The notes below the pieces were generated by a model. It had not been told where the DNA came from. It saw nothing but the letters and a program-made list of their open reading frames with translations, and did no database searches. DNA of 64,000 nt, taken from NCBI GenBank assembly GCA_946182825.1, contig CAMGZH010000005.1:1-64000 (forward strand), in the 5' to 3' direction. Below, piece by piece: positions 1-8,937 of the stretch (the stretch's first letter is position 1; each line of letters starts with the position of its first letter). The DNA is from an uncultured Lachnospiraceae bacterium (GTDB taxonomy: Bacteria; Bacillota; Clostridia; Lachnospirales; Lachnospiraceae). Made by a program: the position numbers and the translations under genes.

Positions 1-58
1 TATTATTGAGTTTTCAAGGTTCAACACACCTTTTCGGTGTGGGAAGTTTTAGTTAAAA
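1..58 (-). other. Left-edge spacer resembling an rRNA operon spacer tail
   Basis: Read on the minus strand, this stretch has a short hairpin (CACACC at 25-30 against GGTGTG at 36-41, five-base loop) and then GTTGAACCTTGAAAACTCAA (positions 25 to 6). The ACCTTGAAAACT string is typical of the end of 16S-23S spacers in Firmicutes, which would place a 23S gene just left of the window. No rRNA sequence is inside the window, so this is a resemblance only. Confidence 0.3.
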
Positions 59-292
59 TTAAAAACTCACCCCAACCTGCGCCATGCCATTCCGGTCGAG
101 GCGGCTGATATCTGCCCCTTTGATCAGCCGATAGGATCTCTCGTATCGGCTCAGATATGTGGCTGAATCTCTCATATGTTTCTGTATGGCTTTTTGAGGA
201 ATCAGAGCACTTAGAAACAAGATGGCTGCCAATCCACACATGGTTAAAAGAAATACCGGTACATACACCCCGGCTTTTTTCACTATCCTCAT
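59..292 (-). CDS. Short, probably truncated membrane protein
   Basis: This 77-residue protein begins with a basic stretch and one strong membrane segment (about residues 9-30), followed by a polar tail that stops abruptly after VGVSF. From memory, the N-terminus (SALIP-QKAIQ, then an ISRLDR stretch) resembles the start of much longer uncharacterised membrane proteins found in Lachnospiraceae. The tail after LDR does not continue in either alternative frame. It starts 6 bases after the stop of the HD-GYP-like gene, so it is the last gene of that operon. It could be a genuine small protein, a gene remnant, or a consequence of an assembly join, because what follows looks like an rRNA spacer. Function unknown. 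Confidence 0.4.
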   Translation of the reverse strand: MRIVKKAGVYVPVFLLTMCGLAAILFLSALIPQKAIQKHMRDSATYLSRYERSYRLIKGADISRLDRNGMAQVGVSF

Positions 293-298
293 TGCTGT

Positions 299-2005
299 CT
301 AGTCCATTTCCTGTGAAATATAGTATTCTTCAATTTTCTTTCGGGATGCCATAAAAACCTCCTGCAGATTCGGATCAAAACGGCTTCCCATCTCCTCTTC
401 CACCATATTCTCCACTTCCAGTAAAGTCTCCTCCATAGGTCTGCCCTTTTTCTTCTCGGCAACCCATTCATCGAAGGCATCCGCCAAAGCAACGATGCGG
501 GCTTCCAATGGAATCAGCTCTCCCACAAGTCCATCCGGATAACCTCTTCCATCCCAGCGTTCATGATGATTTCTTGCAATATGATAAGCCACCTTCACAT
601 ACTGCGGATTCTCTGCTTCATCAAGAATCCGGTGAACAAATTCTCCGCTTTTTACAGCATGGCTTTCATACAAGGCCTGCTCTTCTGTGGTACGGTCACT
701 GCCTTTTGAAATAATCGCCTGGTCGATACAGATCCTGCCCAGGTCATACATTGGAGTGGCGCGTAACATATCATTGAAAAACTGCAGACTGGCTTTGAAA
801 TAATCCTGCCTTTGAATTTCTCCCACCAGGATATGTACCAGGGCATTCGTCCGCCTTGCGCGGCCGCTTTGTTCCTTGTCCCGTGAATCCATCATATCTG
901 CAAGGCCAAGCACCATACGCTCCTGCATATTCACCATGGCTTTCATTTGACGGTTCACTTCTTCATTCAAGGCATCGTTATAGTCTCTCATGACCTTGAT
1001 GACATGCTGTTCCTCTGTTATATCACGTATATCAAAAATGTATCCCTGTACTTCACCGTCCACCCGCAGGGAGAATTCCGAAATCTCGCATTGGCAGACC
1101 TTATCCCCCATCTGAAACTGTCGAAGAAGGGTCTTATTCGCCAAGAAATCCTGTTTCAATCCGTACAGGACCTCTGCCGCCTCTCCTCTCTCCGGAAGCT
1201 TTGCATCCACGATCTGCATTTCAAGTTCCGGCAGAAAGTCATAAGCCTTTTTGTTACAACTCAAAAACCGTCCGGACTGGTCAATGGCAACATATGCCCT
1301 GCCACTATGCTGTTCCTGCTGTCTTGAAACCAGACTGCTGATGTCATGGGTGTGATCCCGGTCATAATTTAAAGCAATGATTACATCTGCAATCACATAC
1401 AGGGTTGGCAACATGGAAAAATCCACGTCCATAAAGGATTCAATGATATAGAGCAAAAGTCCCGCTGACAGAAGAACGGTATAAATAATCAGCGTTCTTC
1501 TCGAATAGGTTCCACGCCGGATCCAGGCAACCAGAATAACCGTTACAATTGCAAAAAGGATTGCCGTAATATAGATCCAGTGGATGATTTTTAACGGACC
1601 GCTCTCCATCTTCGTCGCTATACCGATTCCTGTATTAACCAGCTTCACCGACTTATAATAAAGTCTGTTATTGATGCATAGCCAGAAAACGAACATATGC
1701 ACAAAAGAAGTGCCATAAATAACCAGTCGCATCCAGGGCTTAACTCTGACACGCATAAAATACAAAAGGGCACACAAAATCACCGCCAGCATCAGGGTAC
1801 TGTCCAGATAAATATAAGAAAATGCTATCATTGCCCCGTTTGTTGTGGTTACTCTGGTCTTGAGCCAATACCCCAGTATCACCAGCGGTATAATGACCGT
1901 TATGGTCCAATGATGAATATCAATATTCTCATATGTGTGCTGTGCAACAAAGATTGCGATTAGAATTGATATCACAAGCAGTATGGCATAATAAATACTG
2001 ACCAT
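299..2005 (-). CDS. Membrane PAS protein with degenerate HD-GYP domain
   Basis: The 568-residue protein has about seven hydrophobic segments in residues 1-215 (7TM sensor type), a PAS-like domain at about 235-335, a short helical linker, and an HD-GYP-type domain at about 365-560. HD-GYP enzymes hydrolyse cyclic di-GMP. The signature HHERWDGRGYPDGL is intact at 480-493 and His449 is present, but the first metal-ligand His is Arg382 (SGRARRT) and the HD dyad reads Tyr420-Asp421 (MYDLGR). Two key ligands are therefore missing and c-di-GMP hydrolysis is doubtful; a binding or scaffold role is possible. It lies 5 bases after the REC gene, whose final codons supply its ribosome binding site, so it probably acts in the same phosphorelay. 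Confidence 0.85.
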   Translation of the reverse strand: MVSIYYAILLVISILIAIFVAQHTYENIDIHHWTITVIIPLVILGYWLKTRVTTTNGAMIAFSYIYLDSTLMLAVILCALLYFMRVRVKPWMRLVIYGTSFVHMFVFWLCINNRLYYKSVKLVNTGIGIATKMESGPLKIIHWIYITAILFAIVTVILVAWIRRGTYSRRTLIIYTVLLSAGLLLYIIESFMDVDFSMLPTLYVIADVIIALNYDRDHTHDISSLVSRQQEQHSGRAYVAIDQSGRFLSCNKKAYDFLPELEMQIVDAKLPERGEAAEVLYGLKQDFLANKTLLRQFQMGDKVCQCEISEFSLRVDGEVQGYIFDIRDITEEQHVIKVMRDYNDALNEEVNRQMKAMVNMQERMVLGLADMMDSRDKEQSGRARRTNALVHILVGEIQRQDYFKASLQFFNDMLRATPMYDLGRICIDQAIISKGSDRTTEEQALYESHAVKSGEFVHRILDEAENPQYVKVAYHIARNHHERWDGRGYPDGLVGELIPLEARIVALADAFDEWVAEKKKGRPMEETLLEVENMVEEEMGSRFDPNLQEVFMASRKKIEEYYISQEMD

Positions 2006-2010
2006 AAATG

Positions 2011-2775
2011 CTACATCTCCTTTTCAAAATACATCCGAATGTTTGTAAGGATCGATTCCTTCGCCTGTGTTTTCAACATATATCCCTGCGGCTTAAGTGC
2101 CAGCAACTCCTGCACCGTTTCCTTGTCATTTTTAGAGGTAAGAAACATAACCGGTGGATGTTCATCTCCAAGTTCCACATTCATCATCTCTAAAAACTGT
2201 GCGCCGCTGCATACCGGCATTTCATAATCCAGCAGAATCATATCCGGTTTCTTGACATTGATCAGCTTGATTGCCGCAAAAGCCGACGGACAGACACATA
2301 CGTTGTATTCTTCTTCGAGCCATTCCGACGCCGTTCTTAAAAAAGTCGGGGAGTCATCCACCACCAGAATCGTTTTACGAAGGCTTCGATTGCGGATGCT
2401 GTCCAGGATCTCAACCACCTTTTGTGCCACTTCTTTTGCATTGATCGGACGAACAAACTTCTCTGCCACAACTGCCGGAGAAGTAATTTCCATCAATTGA
2501 TTTACCAGCTCTTTGTCATCCACAATTAGAAAGTGGGTTCCCTGTTCAATGCAGCAGTCATAAAGAAACGCCCTTTCGCTTGGATTCTCCAGCAAAACCT
2601 TGGCATCTGAAATAAGAAGCTGCGGCATAACCTGGAGAGGATTCTTAAGAGTGGTTGTAATATCAAGTGTATCCGTCGGGACACGATATTCATCCAAAAA
2701 TGCTTTGATCGCTCCATTGACAAATGGCATTTTATCTTGATATAGAAATACGGTCTGTGTTGTTTCCTTCCTCAT
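2011..2775 (-). CDS. Response regulator, two REC-like domains, no output domain
   Basis: Residues 134-254 form a typical receiver domain: acidic pair Asp140-Asp141, phospho-acceptor Asp183 in LLDYEMP, Thr/Ser in FLTSK and a Lys in GYMLK. Residues 8-128 have the size and alternating hydrophobic pattern of a second receiver but lack a clear acidic pocket, so this half looks degenerate. No DNA-binding or enzymatic output domain follows. The gene is 7 bases downstream of a hybrid kinase that ends in an Hpt domain, the usual donor for a separate receiver. I infer that it takes phosphate from His851 of that kinase and passes the signal by protein contact, perhaps to the membrane HD-GYP-like protein encoded next. 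Confidence 0.88.
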   Translation of the reverse strand: MRKETTQTVFLYQDKMPFVNGAIKAFLDEYRVPTDTLDITTTLKNPLQVMPQLLISDAKVLLENPSERAFLYDCCIEQGTHFLIVDDKELVNQLMEITSPAVVAEKFVRPINAKEVAQKVVEILDSIRNRSLRKTILVVDDSPTFLRTASEWLEEEYNVCVCPSAFAAIKLINVKKPDMILLDYEMPVCSGAQFLEMMNVELGDEHPPVMFLTSKNDKETVQELLALKPQGYMLKTQAKESILTNIRMYFEKEM

Positions 2776-2782
2776 GAACGGC

Positions 2783-5752
2783 CTATTCCCCTTTCATCTC
2801 ATTACAAATTGTCCTGCAACCGTCTGCATCCAGATTTGCCACAACCAGATGCAACTGTTCCAGATACTTCTGTAAAAAACGGTCCTCTTCGTACTTATCA
2901 AGTTCCTCCATAATCAAATCGGAATTCTTTATATCGTAGTTCTCCATACTCGTCATCAATTGATCCAAAAGACTGTTCAGCACCTCTTTGGCGATATTTC
3001 CATCTTTTACTTCTGACGCAGGCTGTGTACTCTTTATATATTCCTTAATGCGGTGATGCATCTGCAGCCAGAAGTCCAGAAAATATCCTGTGGTTTCAAG
3101 AATCTGCTGTACTGCACCATTCTTTGCGGCATATTCCAGTTGTGCCGCAACACCATGCACCTGCAGTCCGCCGCAAAGGGCTGCTGACGTCTTCATCGCA
3201 TGAACCTTGATCCGATAACTCTCAAGTGCTTTGGCATCATCCTGCTGTTTCTTTAACGCATCACAATATCCCTGAAGCTCTTTTGCATCATATTCTGCCA
3301 CTGAAACAAACTGCTTCATGACATATACAACACCCTCAAGACTTCCGACGTGTTCAACAGCATAAGAACTGTCGATTCCCTCAATCTCAGGAAGGGAGCC
3401 GGCTGCATCCGGCTTATTCTTTGATGTCGCCTTACGCTCCGCCTTTTGAATCAGATCCTTTGGAAGATACTTTTGCAATTGCTCTTCTAATTTCTGATCA
3501 TCGATTGGCTTTGACAGATAATCTGTAAATCCGACGGACATGTACTCCTCTCTGGCACCCTGAATTGCATTTGCTGTCAATATGATGACCGGCGTCTTGC
3601 GATTTGCACCATCCTGATCTGTACGAATCCGCTTAAAAGCTTCAATTCCATCCATCTTAGGCATCATATGATCCATAAAGATCAAATCATATGCTGTATC
3701 TTTGGCATAGGTGAGAGCTTCTTCTCCGCTTGATGCCGTCTGAATCTGCACCTCTGTCTCCTTTAGAAGATTCTTGAATACGGTGAGATTCATCTCATTG
3801 TCATCTACCACTAAAACCTTTGCATCCGGTGCAACAAAAGATACTTCATATGCCTCTTCATTCGGCAGCGTCGGGTTCGACCAGTCCACTTTACCAACCA
3901 TTGCCGGATCACAGATCTTCTGTTCGATTTCGAAGTAAAAATCACTTCCCTTGCCATACATACTGGACAATTTCAGTTCGGAATGCATCATATCCAGAAG
4001 CCCCTTTACCAGACTCATGCCGATTCCGGTTCCTTCCACCTTACGATTCTTCTGCTCGTCAAACCTTGCAAATCGATCAAACAATTTCTCCTGGTCTTCT
4101 TTGGTAATACCCAGTCCCGTATCACGGACAGAAATCAAAAGATGAACCTTCTGATTCTTTAAAACCGTTCCATAGATTCCCAGGCGGATACCACCCTTTT
4201 CCGTATATTTCAATGCATTCGTCAAAAGATTGATCAAGATCTGCTTCAGTCTTACATCATCTCCGTACAGGTGATCCGGAATATTTTCTGATACATCCAC
4301 ATGGAAGGCCAGATTCTTGCTTTCAATACGATTCTTGACCACACTCTCCACTTCGAAAATCATCTGTGTAAGAGAATATTCCGCTTCAATCATCTCCATC
4401 TTGCCGGCTTCCAGCTTGGAGTAATCCAGGATGGTATTCACAAGGGCAAGCAACATGTTGCCGGCAATCTTAATGTCCTTTGCATATCTGCGAACCTGTG
4501 ACTGCTCACACTCACGGAGAATCATCGTATCAAGCCCCAAAATGGTGTTGATCGGCGTACGGATTTCATGGGACATGTTGGCAAGGAAGGTGCTTTTCGC
4601 GTTGCTTTCCATCTTCGCTGCCTCCACCTGATGCAGGATCTCGTCCTTTTCCTTTTTCTCCTGATTGATTTCCTGAACCGTGAAGATGACCTTCGCCAGG
4701 GTTCCTTCCCCATTGCGTTCCATCACGATAAACTGAAGACGCTGCCATCCAAAACGTTTGCTCTCGTATTCAAAGGTAATACTGCTTCTCTCTTCCAGTC
4801 GATGGGGTAAGGTCTGAAAATCCACAAATTCCGTTGCCAGCTTCGTGTATTCTTCCTTTGCATCCATGCGCATCAGATTGGCAAACTGCTCACCGGCCGG
4901 TAAATCCTTCGGACGATCCTCTTCTAAATCTTCACTGATTCCCACCGGCGTTACCGTTCCCTGCAACAGGTCGATGATATATACCAGCGCATATATTTCA
5001 GACAGACAGGAAATACCCGACTGCCGCAACTGATTCTCATATTCTGCTCTTTTATATACAAAGATTGCGACTCTATGGAAAATCACCATCAGAGCAAAGA
5101 CAATCCACAGAACCATCGAGATATAAAAACCTACACCCTCACGATAATCCGTATGAACAAAATACTTGATCTCATAATCTGTAAATCTCAGGTTATCACT
5201 CGAATAGAAAATTCCTCCGACGGTTACCGTTTTTCCTACATCGACCGGCGTTTCTCCCACACTCATTGAAGGATAATATAGAACATAATCCCCTTTTTGC
5301 AGAGGGATCAAAAGATCTGATTCATCCAGAATATAATCCACCTTCAGCGCACTCTTTTTAATCTTGGCAAGATTGACCCGCTGCACTTTTTCAGAAGAAT
5401 TCACAGACTGGTGAATCTCCACCTCTCCGTTCCAGAACTGGTTAATATAGCAGTCCGTAAGGATATTAATCTTCATAACCCAGGACTTCATTTCATGCCC
5501 GGTATTATTTACCACCATTGCGTCATAAATCTTACCCTGTCTCCTGGAATTCTGCTTCACCCATGAGGATGTACCATCGGTTCTGTGGACGATCTTAACC
5601 TTGACATCCTTCTCCACCGAATCTGCAGTGACAATGTGTTCTTTCCTGTTTGCCATTGTCACACCGGCAACATGAAGTATCAAACTCAGCAATGCGATCA
5701 CTCCGATTGCAACGACAGACAATCGCATTCTATTCTTTCGAGTTCTTGTCAT
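2783..5752 (-). CDS. Hybrid sensor histidine kinase (HisKA-HATPase-REC-Hpt)
   Basis: A 989-residue kinase. It has membrane segments at about residues 11-33 and 207-228 flanking an extracytoplasmic sensor of about 170 residues, then a cytoplasmic PAS-like region (250-365). HisKA carries phospho-His395 (NMSHEIRTP). The HATPase has its N box near 508-517 and G boxes DTGLGI and GTGIGMS. The receiver has Asp649/650-651 and acceptor Asp694 (FMDHMMP), and a C-terminal Hpt domain has His851 (KVHAMKTSA). The chain His395-Asp694-His851 is a complete internal phosphorelay ending at a donor for an external receiver, which the next gene supplies. It is the first gene of the operon, behind a well-formed sigma-A promoter. 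The signal sensed is unknown. Confidence 0.93.
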   Translation of the reverse strand: MTRTRKNRMRLSVVAIGVIALLSLILHVAGVTMANRKEHIVTADSVEKDVKVKIVHRTDGTSSWVKQNSRRQGKIYDAMVVNNTGHEMKSWVMKINILTDCYINQFWNGEVEIHQSVNSSEKVQRVNLAKIKKSALKVDYILDESDLLIPLQKGDYVLYYPSMSVGETPVDVGKTVTVGGIFYSSDNLRFTDYEIKYFVHTDYREGVGFYISMVLWIVFALMVIFHRVAIFVYKRAEYENQLRQSGISCLSEIYALVYIIDLLQGTVTPVGISEDLEEDRPKDLPAGEQFANLMRMDAKEEYTKLATEFVDFQTLPHRLEERSSITFEYESKRFGWQRLQFIVMERNGEGTLAKVIFTVQEINQEKKEKDEILHQVEAAKMESNAKSTFLANMSHEIRTPINTILGLDTMILRECEQSQVRRYAKDIKIAGNMLLALVNTILDYSKLEAGKMEMIEAEYSLTQMIFEVESVVKNRIESKNLAFHVDVSENIPDHLYGDDVRLKQILINLLTNALKYTEKGGIRLGIYGTVLKNQKVHLLISVRDTGLGITKEDQEKLFDRFARFDEQKNRKVEGTGIGMSLVKGLLDMMHSELKLSSMYGKGSDFYFEIEQKICDPAMVGKVDWSNPTLPNEEAYEVSFVAPDAKVLVVDDNEMNLTVFKNLLKETEVQIQTASSGEEALTYAKDTAYDLIFMDHMMPKMDGIEAFKRIRTDQDGANRKTPVIILTANAIQGAREEYMSVGFTDYLSKPIDDQKLEEQLQKYLPKDLIQKAERKATSKNKPDAAGSLPEIEGIDSSYAVEHVGSLEGVVYVMKQFVSVAEYDAKELQGYCDALKKQQDDAKALESYRIKVHAMKTSAALCGGLQVHGVAAQLEYAAKNGAVQQILETTGYFLDFWLQMHHRIKEYIKSTQPASEVKDGNIAKEVLNSLLDQLMTSMENYDIKNSDLIMEELDKYEEDRFLQKYLEQLHLVVANLDADGCRTICNEMKGE

Positions 5753-5806
5753 AACCCCAAAATTCCCTTTCCATCAGTTTCATATACCCCATATGTACTA
5801 ACTTCC

Positions 5807-5835
5807 ATTATAAATTTTACCGTTCCTTTTTTCAA
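5807..5835 (-). promoter_or_regulatory. Sigma-A promoter of the hybrid kinase operon
   Basis: On the minus strand TTGAAA (5835-5830) and TATAAT (5812-5807) are separated by 17 bases, a near-consensus housekeeping promoter. It lies about 55 bases ahead of the kinase start. Confidence 0.8.
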
Positions 5836-5920
5836 TCTACTTCGCCGGTTCTCTTGACATTATCAGTTAGTATGCTATGATATTCGTTTCTTTTGCAAAA
5901 AACCTGTCAGAAAGAAAAAA

Positions 5921-5945
5921 TGCAAGAGGCTTTTGACCCCTTGCA
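5921..5945 (-). terminator. Terminator of the beta-glucosidase gene
   Basis: A nine-base stem (5921-5929 with 5937-5945) forms on the minus strand with one G-U pair and is followed by a T-rich run. It starts 8 bases past the GH3 stop codon and separates that gene from the kinase operon. Confidence 0.8.
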
Positions 5946-5952
5946 CTTTTTC

Positions 5953-8778
5953 TTATGAATCTTCTGATGAAAACGAATGATAAAACGCAGCGATTTCTTC
6001 TTCTGAAATTTCTTCCGCCGGCTTGATCAGCGTAAACTTTATCTGCTTCGCCGTCAGTCCTCCTCCCGCAAAGTAGATCCTCACAGTCTCATACTTTGTA
6101 TTCAGCAGCAGCTTTGCATCCAGTGTCATATCCTCACCGCCGGTTCCGTGAAAACTAAAGTTCGCAATCGGAATATTTTGAATAAACAGGGCCACGTTGA
6201 TCTGGGAAAGTTCACCGAGATCGCTGCTTCCGGTAAAGCTCAGCTTATAGAAGCCCCGCTCCTGCACATCGATGCCAAAAGCGTACTCGCTTCCTCTGTC
6301 CGTATTAACTCCGGTCAGATCCACCACGGCTTTATCACGGATCTTGACGTATTCGATCTCGGAAGGATCGATCTCTTTCTTCTCGCTGGTGTAGTTTACA
6401 AGCTCAAGCTTTTCGTCCTCACCCAACTGTCGTGTCATAGCATGGGTACGCATCAGGAAATGGCAGATGTTGCCAGCGCAACGTACCAGCTGTCCTCTTG
6501 TCAGTGTTCCTGCCGCAAGTTCTGTCATCAGATTATCCTCAGTGGAGTTGACGCCAGCCTCCGGACATACGGCATAGAAATCATTGCCCGCCCGCACCAT
6601 TCTGGCAAAATCGTTCTTGGAAATTCCGCTCTCAAAGTCTCCAATGTCAGCCCACCAGTCTGTCATGACGATTCCCTTAAAGCCCCACTCTTCGCGAAGA
6701 ATAATGGTATTCAGATCATGGCGGCTGTTGGTCCAGATACCGTTCACCGGTCCGTAGGTGGTCATGACAGAATCTGCGCCGTTTCGAACGGCGATCTCAA
6801 AGCCCTTCAGATAGATCTGGCGAAGGGCTCGCTCCGATACCACGCTGTTCATGCTCTGGCGGCACTTCTCCTGGTTGTTGGCACAGAAGTGCTTGATGGT
6901 ACCGGTGTTACCGGCACTCTGAAGTCCCCGGATCTGCGCAGACGCCATAATTCCCGTAAGAAGAGGATCTTCGGAAAAATACTCAAAGTTACGTCCGTTC
7001 AACGGATATCTGTGAATGTTGATGCCGGGACCTAACAGAGCATCCACATTGTTCTTGTACATCTCAAGACTTAAGAAAGAATACAGTTCGGTATTCAACT
7101 GCGGGTTCCAGGTACAGGCCAAAAGAGTTCCACTTGGCAGTGAAAAAGCTCTGGCCCCGCAGTCCAGTCGCATGCCGGATGGACCGTCGGAACAGCAGGC
7201 TGCCGGAATACCAAAACCGTTCAAAGCATCGGATACACCCCCAAAGGCTGCCGCCGTTCCCGGTGTTACCCTTGGACTTCCCATGCCTTCTCCCCTCACG
7301 ATGGCTGTCAGGTCCTCATCCGACAACTGTCCGAGAAAATCCTCCATGGATGCTGTATGATCCCTTACATCCTTTAACTTAATGCCCCTATCTCCGGTAT
7401 AAGCTTTACATGCCGGCTGATCCTCATGCGCTCTGATATTATCAACATTCTCCCCCGTCGGAACCTTCTCCCAGGCGATCCGGTAGGTTCCGTCCTCCTG
7501 CTGCATCGCTTTCATACGGTCAAAGTCCTTGCAAGGCGCCATCTGGGTCGTCAGCTCCTCTACCACTTCCGTCTCCTCTAAGGTATAGGATCCAACCGGC
7601 GTAAGATCTCTCGCATTGTCTCCGATAAAGAAGCGATATGTTCCCGCCTCATGAACATAGGCTGCCTTATGTCCCGTCACACCGGAATCGTCATAGGAAG
7701 CATAGTAGTAGGTCTGTCCGACAATGGTAAGAACTTCACTCTCTCCCGGGGCAAGGGTCTTTGTCTTGGCAAATCCTGCAAGAGCAATGGCCGGCTGTCC
7801 CAAAGTCCCCTGAGGAACCGATACATAGAGCTGCACCACTTCCTTCCCCGGATATGCTCCGGTATTTTTCACACGGATCCTGGCTCTTACCGCTTCTTTT
7901 CCATCAGCGGTCATAACGTTGCTCTCAAAGTCCTCGCCTTCGATGGCAAAGGTTGTGTAGGAAAGTCCATAACCAAAAGGATACAGCACCGCCTCCTTAC
8001 AGAAGGTCTCGTAGTAGCGGTATCCCACATAGATATCCTCTGCGTAGCAGTTCTCCTTCAGATCCCCAAAGTGACCATTGGCAGAGGCATCGGATAAATT
8101 CTGCAGGATGGTATCCGAAAGGTGTCCGCTGGGAGATACCCTTCCCATAAGTACCTCTGCGGTTCCAAGTCCTCCGATCTCTCCCCCTGCCCAGATCATC
8201 ATAACGGCATCCGGTGCGATCTTCTCGATTTCTGTCATATCCAGCGGTGCGCTGACATTCATAAGCAGGATCACCCGGTCAAAAACATCCCGCACCTTTC
8301 GAAGCATGTCAACTTCCAGTTCTGCCAACCGATAGGCCCCCGGTGTGTCGGTAAAATCCTGTTCTTCTCCTGCGGTTCGTCCAATGACAACAATGGCGGT
8401 ATCGGATTCCTTTGCCGCCTCCTGTACGTCAGAAAGAGCAAGGGGCATCTCCGGCTGAGACCAGGGCTCGTTACCAAAGCCCATGCCCTTATTAAAGGGC
8501 ACCTCTTTTTCAAATGCCAGGTATTTCTCCCGAAGACCTTCGTTTAAGGTAATATCTTCCAGCGCAAGGGCATCCATGATTCCCCAGACCTTGTCCACGT
8601 TGACCATTCCACCGGATCCGGTTCCACTCTTATAGTAGTTATTCTGCATGCGGCCAAATACTGCCACCCTGCTCTTCTTCTCCAGCGGCAGAGCCTTCTT
8701 CTCATTCTTAAGAAGCACCACGCCCTCGGACACTGCCTGCTTTGCCTTTTCTATATACTGCTGCCAATCTAAAATCAT
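5953..8778 (-). CDS. GH3 beta-glucosidase, inverted domain order
   Basis: A 941-residue glycoside hydrolase family 3 enzyme without a signal peptide, so probably cytoplasmic. It would release glucose or a related sugar from beta-linked oligosaccharides. The order is swapped relative to most GH3 enzymes: the alpha/beta sandwich comes first (EGVVLLKNE at 18-26), then a fibronectin III-like domain (about 290-400), then the TIM barrel (about 475-790) with GRNFEYFSEDP at 595-605, the conserved KH pair at 629-630 and nucleophile Asp707 in MTDWWAD. A C-terminal beta-sandwich of about 120 residues (810-930) looks like a carbohydrate-binding module. The same inverted order is known from Butyrivibrio fibrisolvens BglA and a Ruminococcus albus beta-glucosidase. 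It is a single-gene unit with its own terminator. Confidence 0.93.
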   Translation of the reverse strand: MILDWQQYIEKAKQAVSEGVVLLKNEKKALPLEKKSRVAVFGRMQNNYYKSGTGSGGMVNVDKVWGIMDALALEDITLNEGLREKYLAFEKEVPFNKGMGFGNEPWSQPEMPLALSDVQEAAKESDTAIVVIGRTAGEEQDFTDTPGAYRLAELEVDMLRKVRDVFDRVILLMNVSAPLDMTEIEKIAPDAVMMIWAGGEIGGLGTAEVLMGRVSPSGHLSDTILQNLSDASANGHFGDLKENCYAEDIYVGYRYYETFCKEAVLYPFGYGLSYTTFAIEGEDFESNVMTADGKEAVRARIRVKNTGAYPGKEVVQLYVSVPQGTLGQPAIALAGFAKTKTLAPGESEVLTIVGQTYYYASYDDSGVTGHKAAYVHEAGTYRFFIGDNARDLTPVGSYTLEETEVVEELTTQMAPCKDFDRMKAMQQEDGTYRIAWEKVPTGENVDNIRAHEDQPACKAYTGDRGIKLKDVRDHTASMEDFLGQLSDEDLTAIVRGEGMGSPRVTPGTAAAFGGVSDALNGFGIPAACCSDGPSGMRLDCGARAFSLPSGTLLACTWNPQLNTELYSFLSLEMYKNNVDALLGPGINIHRYPLNGRNFEYFSEDPLLTGIMASAQIRGLQSAGNTGTIKHFCANNQEKCRQSMNSVVSERALRQIYLKGFEIAVRNGADSVMTTYGPVNGIWTNSRHDLNTIILREEWGFKGIVMTDWWADIGDFESGISKNDFARMVRAGNDFYAVCPEAGVNSTEDNLMTELAAGTLTRGQLVRCAGNICHFLMRTHAMTRQLGEDEKLELVNYTSEKKEIDPSEIEYVKIRDKAVVDLTGVNTDRGSEYAFGIDVQERGFYKLSFTGSSDLGELSQINVALFIQNIPIANFSFHGTGGEDMTLDAKLLLNTKYETVRIYFAGGGLTAKQIKFTLIKPAEEISEEEIAAFYHSFSSEDS

Positions 8779-8844
8779 TTTATTACCCCGATTTTCTGTT
8801 AAAACTTTAATTTTGTTAAAAAATGTACCATATCAAATCCCCTA

Positions 8845-8886
8845 TTTATATCAGATTCAATACCTTTTATATCAATTTGAATACCT
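8845..8886. repeat. Tandem 21-bp direct repeat upstream of the GH3 gene
   Basis: Two adjacent 21-base units (8845-8865 and 8866-8886) match at 18 of 21 positions; both read tttatatca, five variable bases, then aatacct. A partial third unit (atatcaaatccc) begins near 8830. A 21-base spacing is two helical turns, so all copies face the same side of the DNA, which suits a regulator of the beta-glucosidase gene starting at 8778. Confidence 0.65.
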
Positions 8887-8890
8887 TCCC

Positions 8891-8932
8891 CTACAAAAAG
8901 AAGCACAGCCAACGCTGTGCTTCTTTTTGTAG
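8891..8932. terminator. Bidirectional terminator after the BvgS-like kinase gene
   Basis: A perfect 19-base stem (8891-8909 with 8914-8932) has a CAAC loop and A and T runs inside both arms, so it can work in either direction. It begins 6 bases past the stop of the kinase gene ending at 8938. Confidence 0.9.
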
Positions 8933-8937
8933 AATGT

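Noticed and set aside
6148..7035. 295-codon open frame on the plus strand
   Set aside because: It lies entirely antisense to the GH3 gene, has no ribosome binding site and no recognisable protein; it is a by-product of codon use on the other strand.
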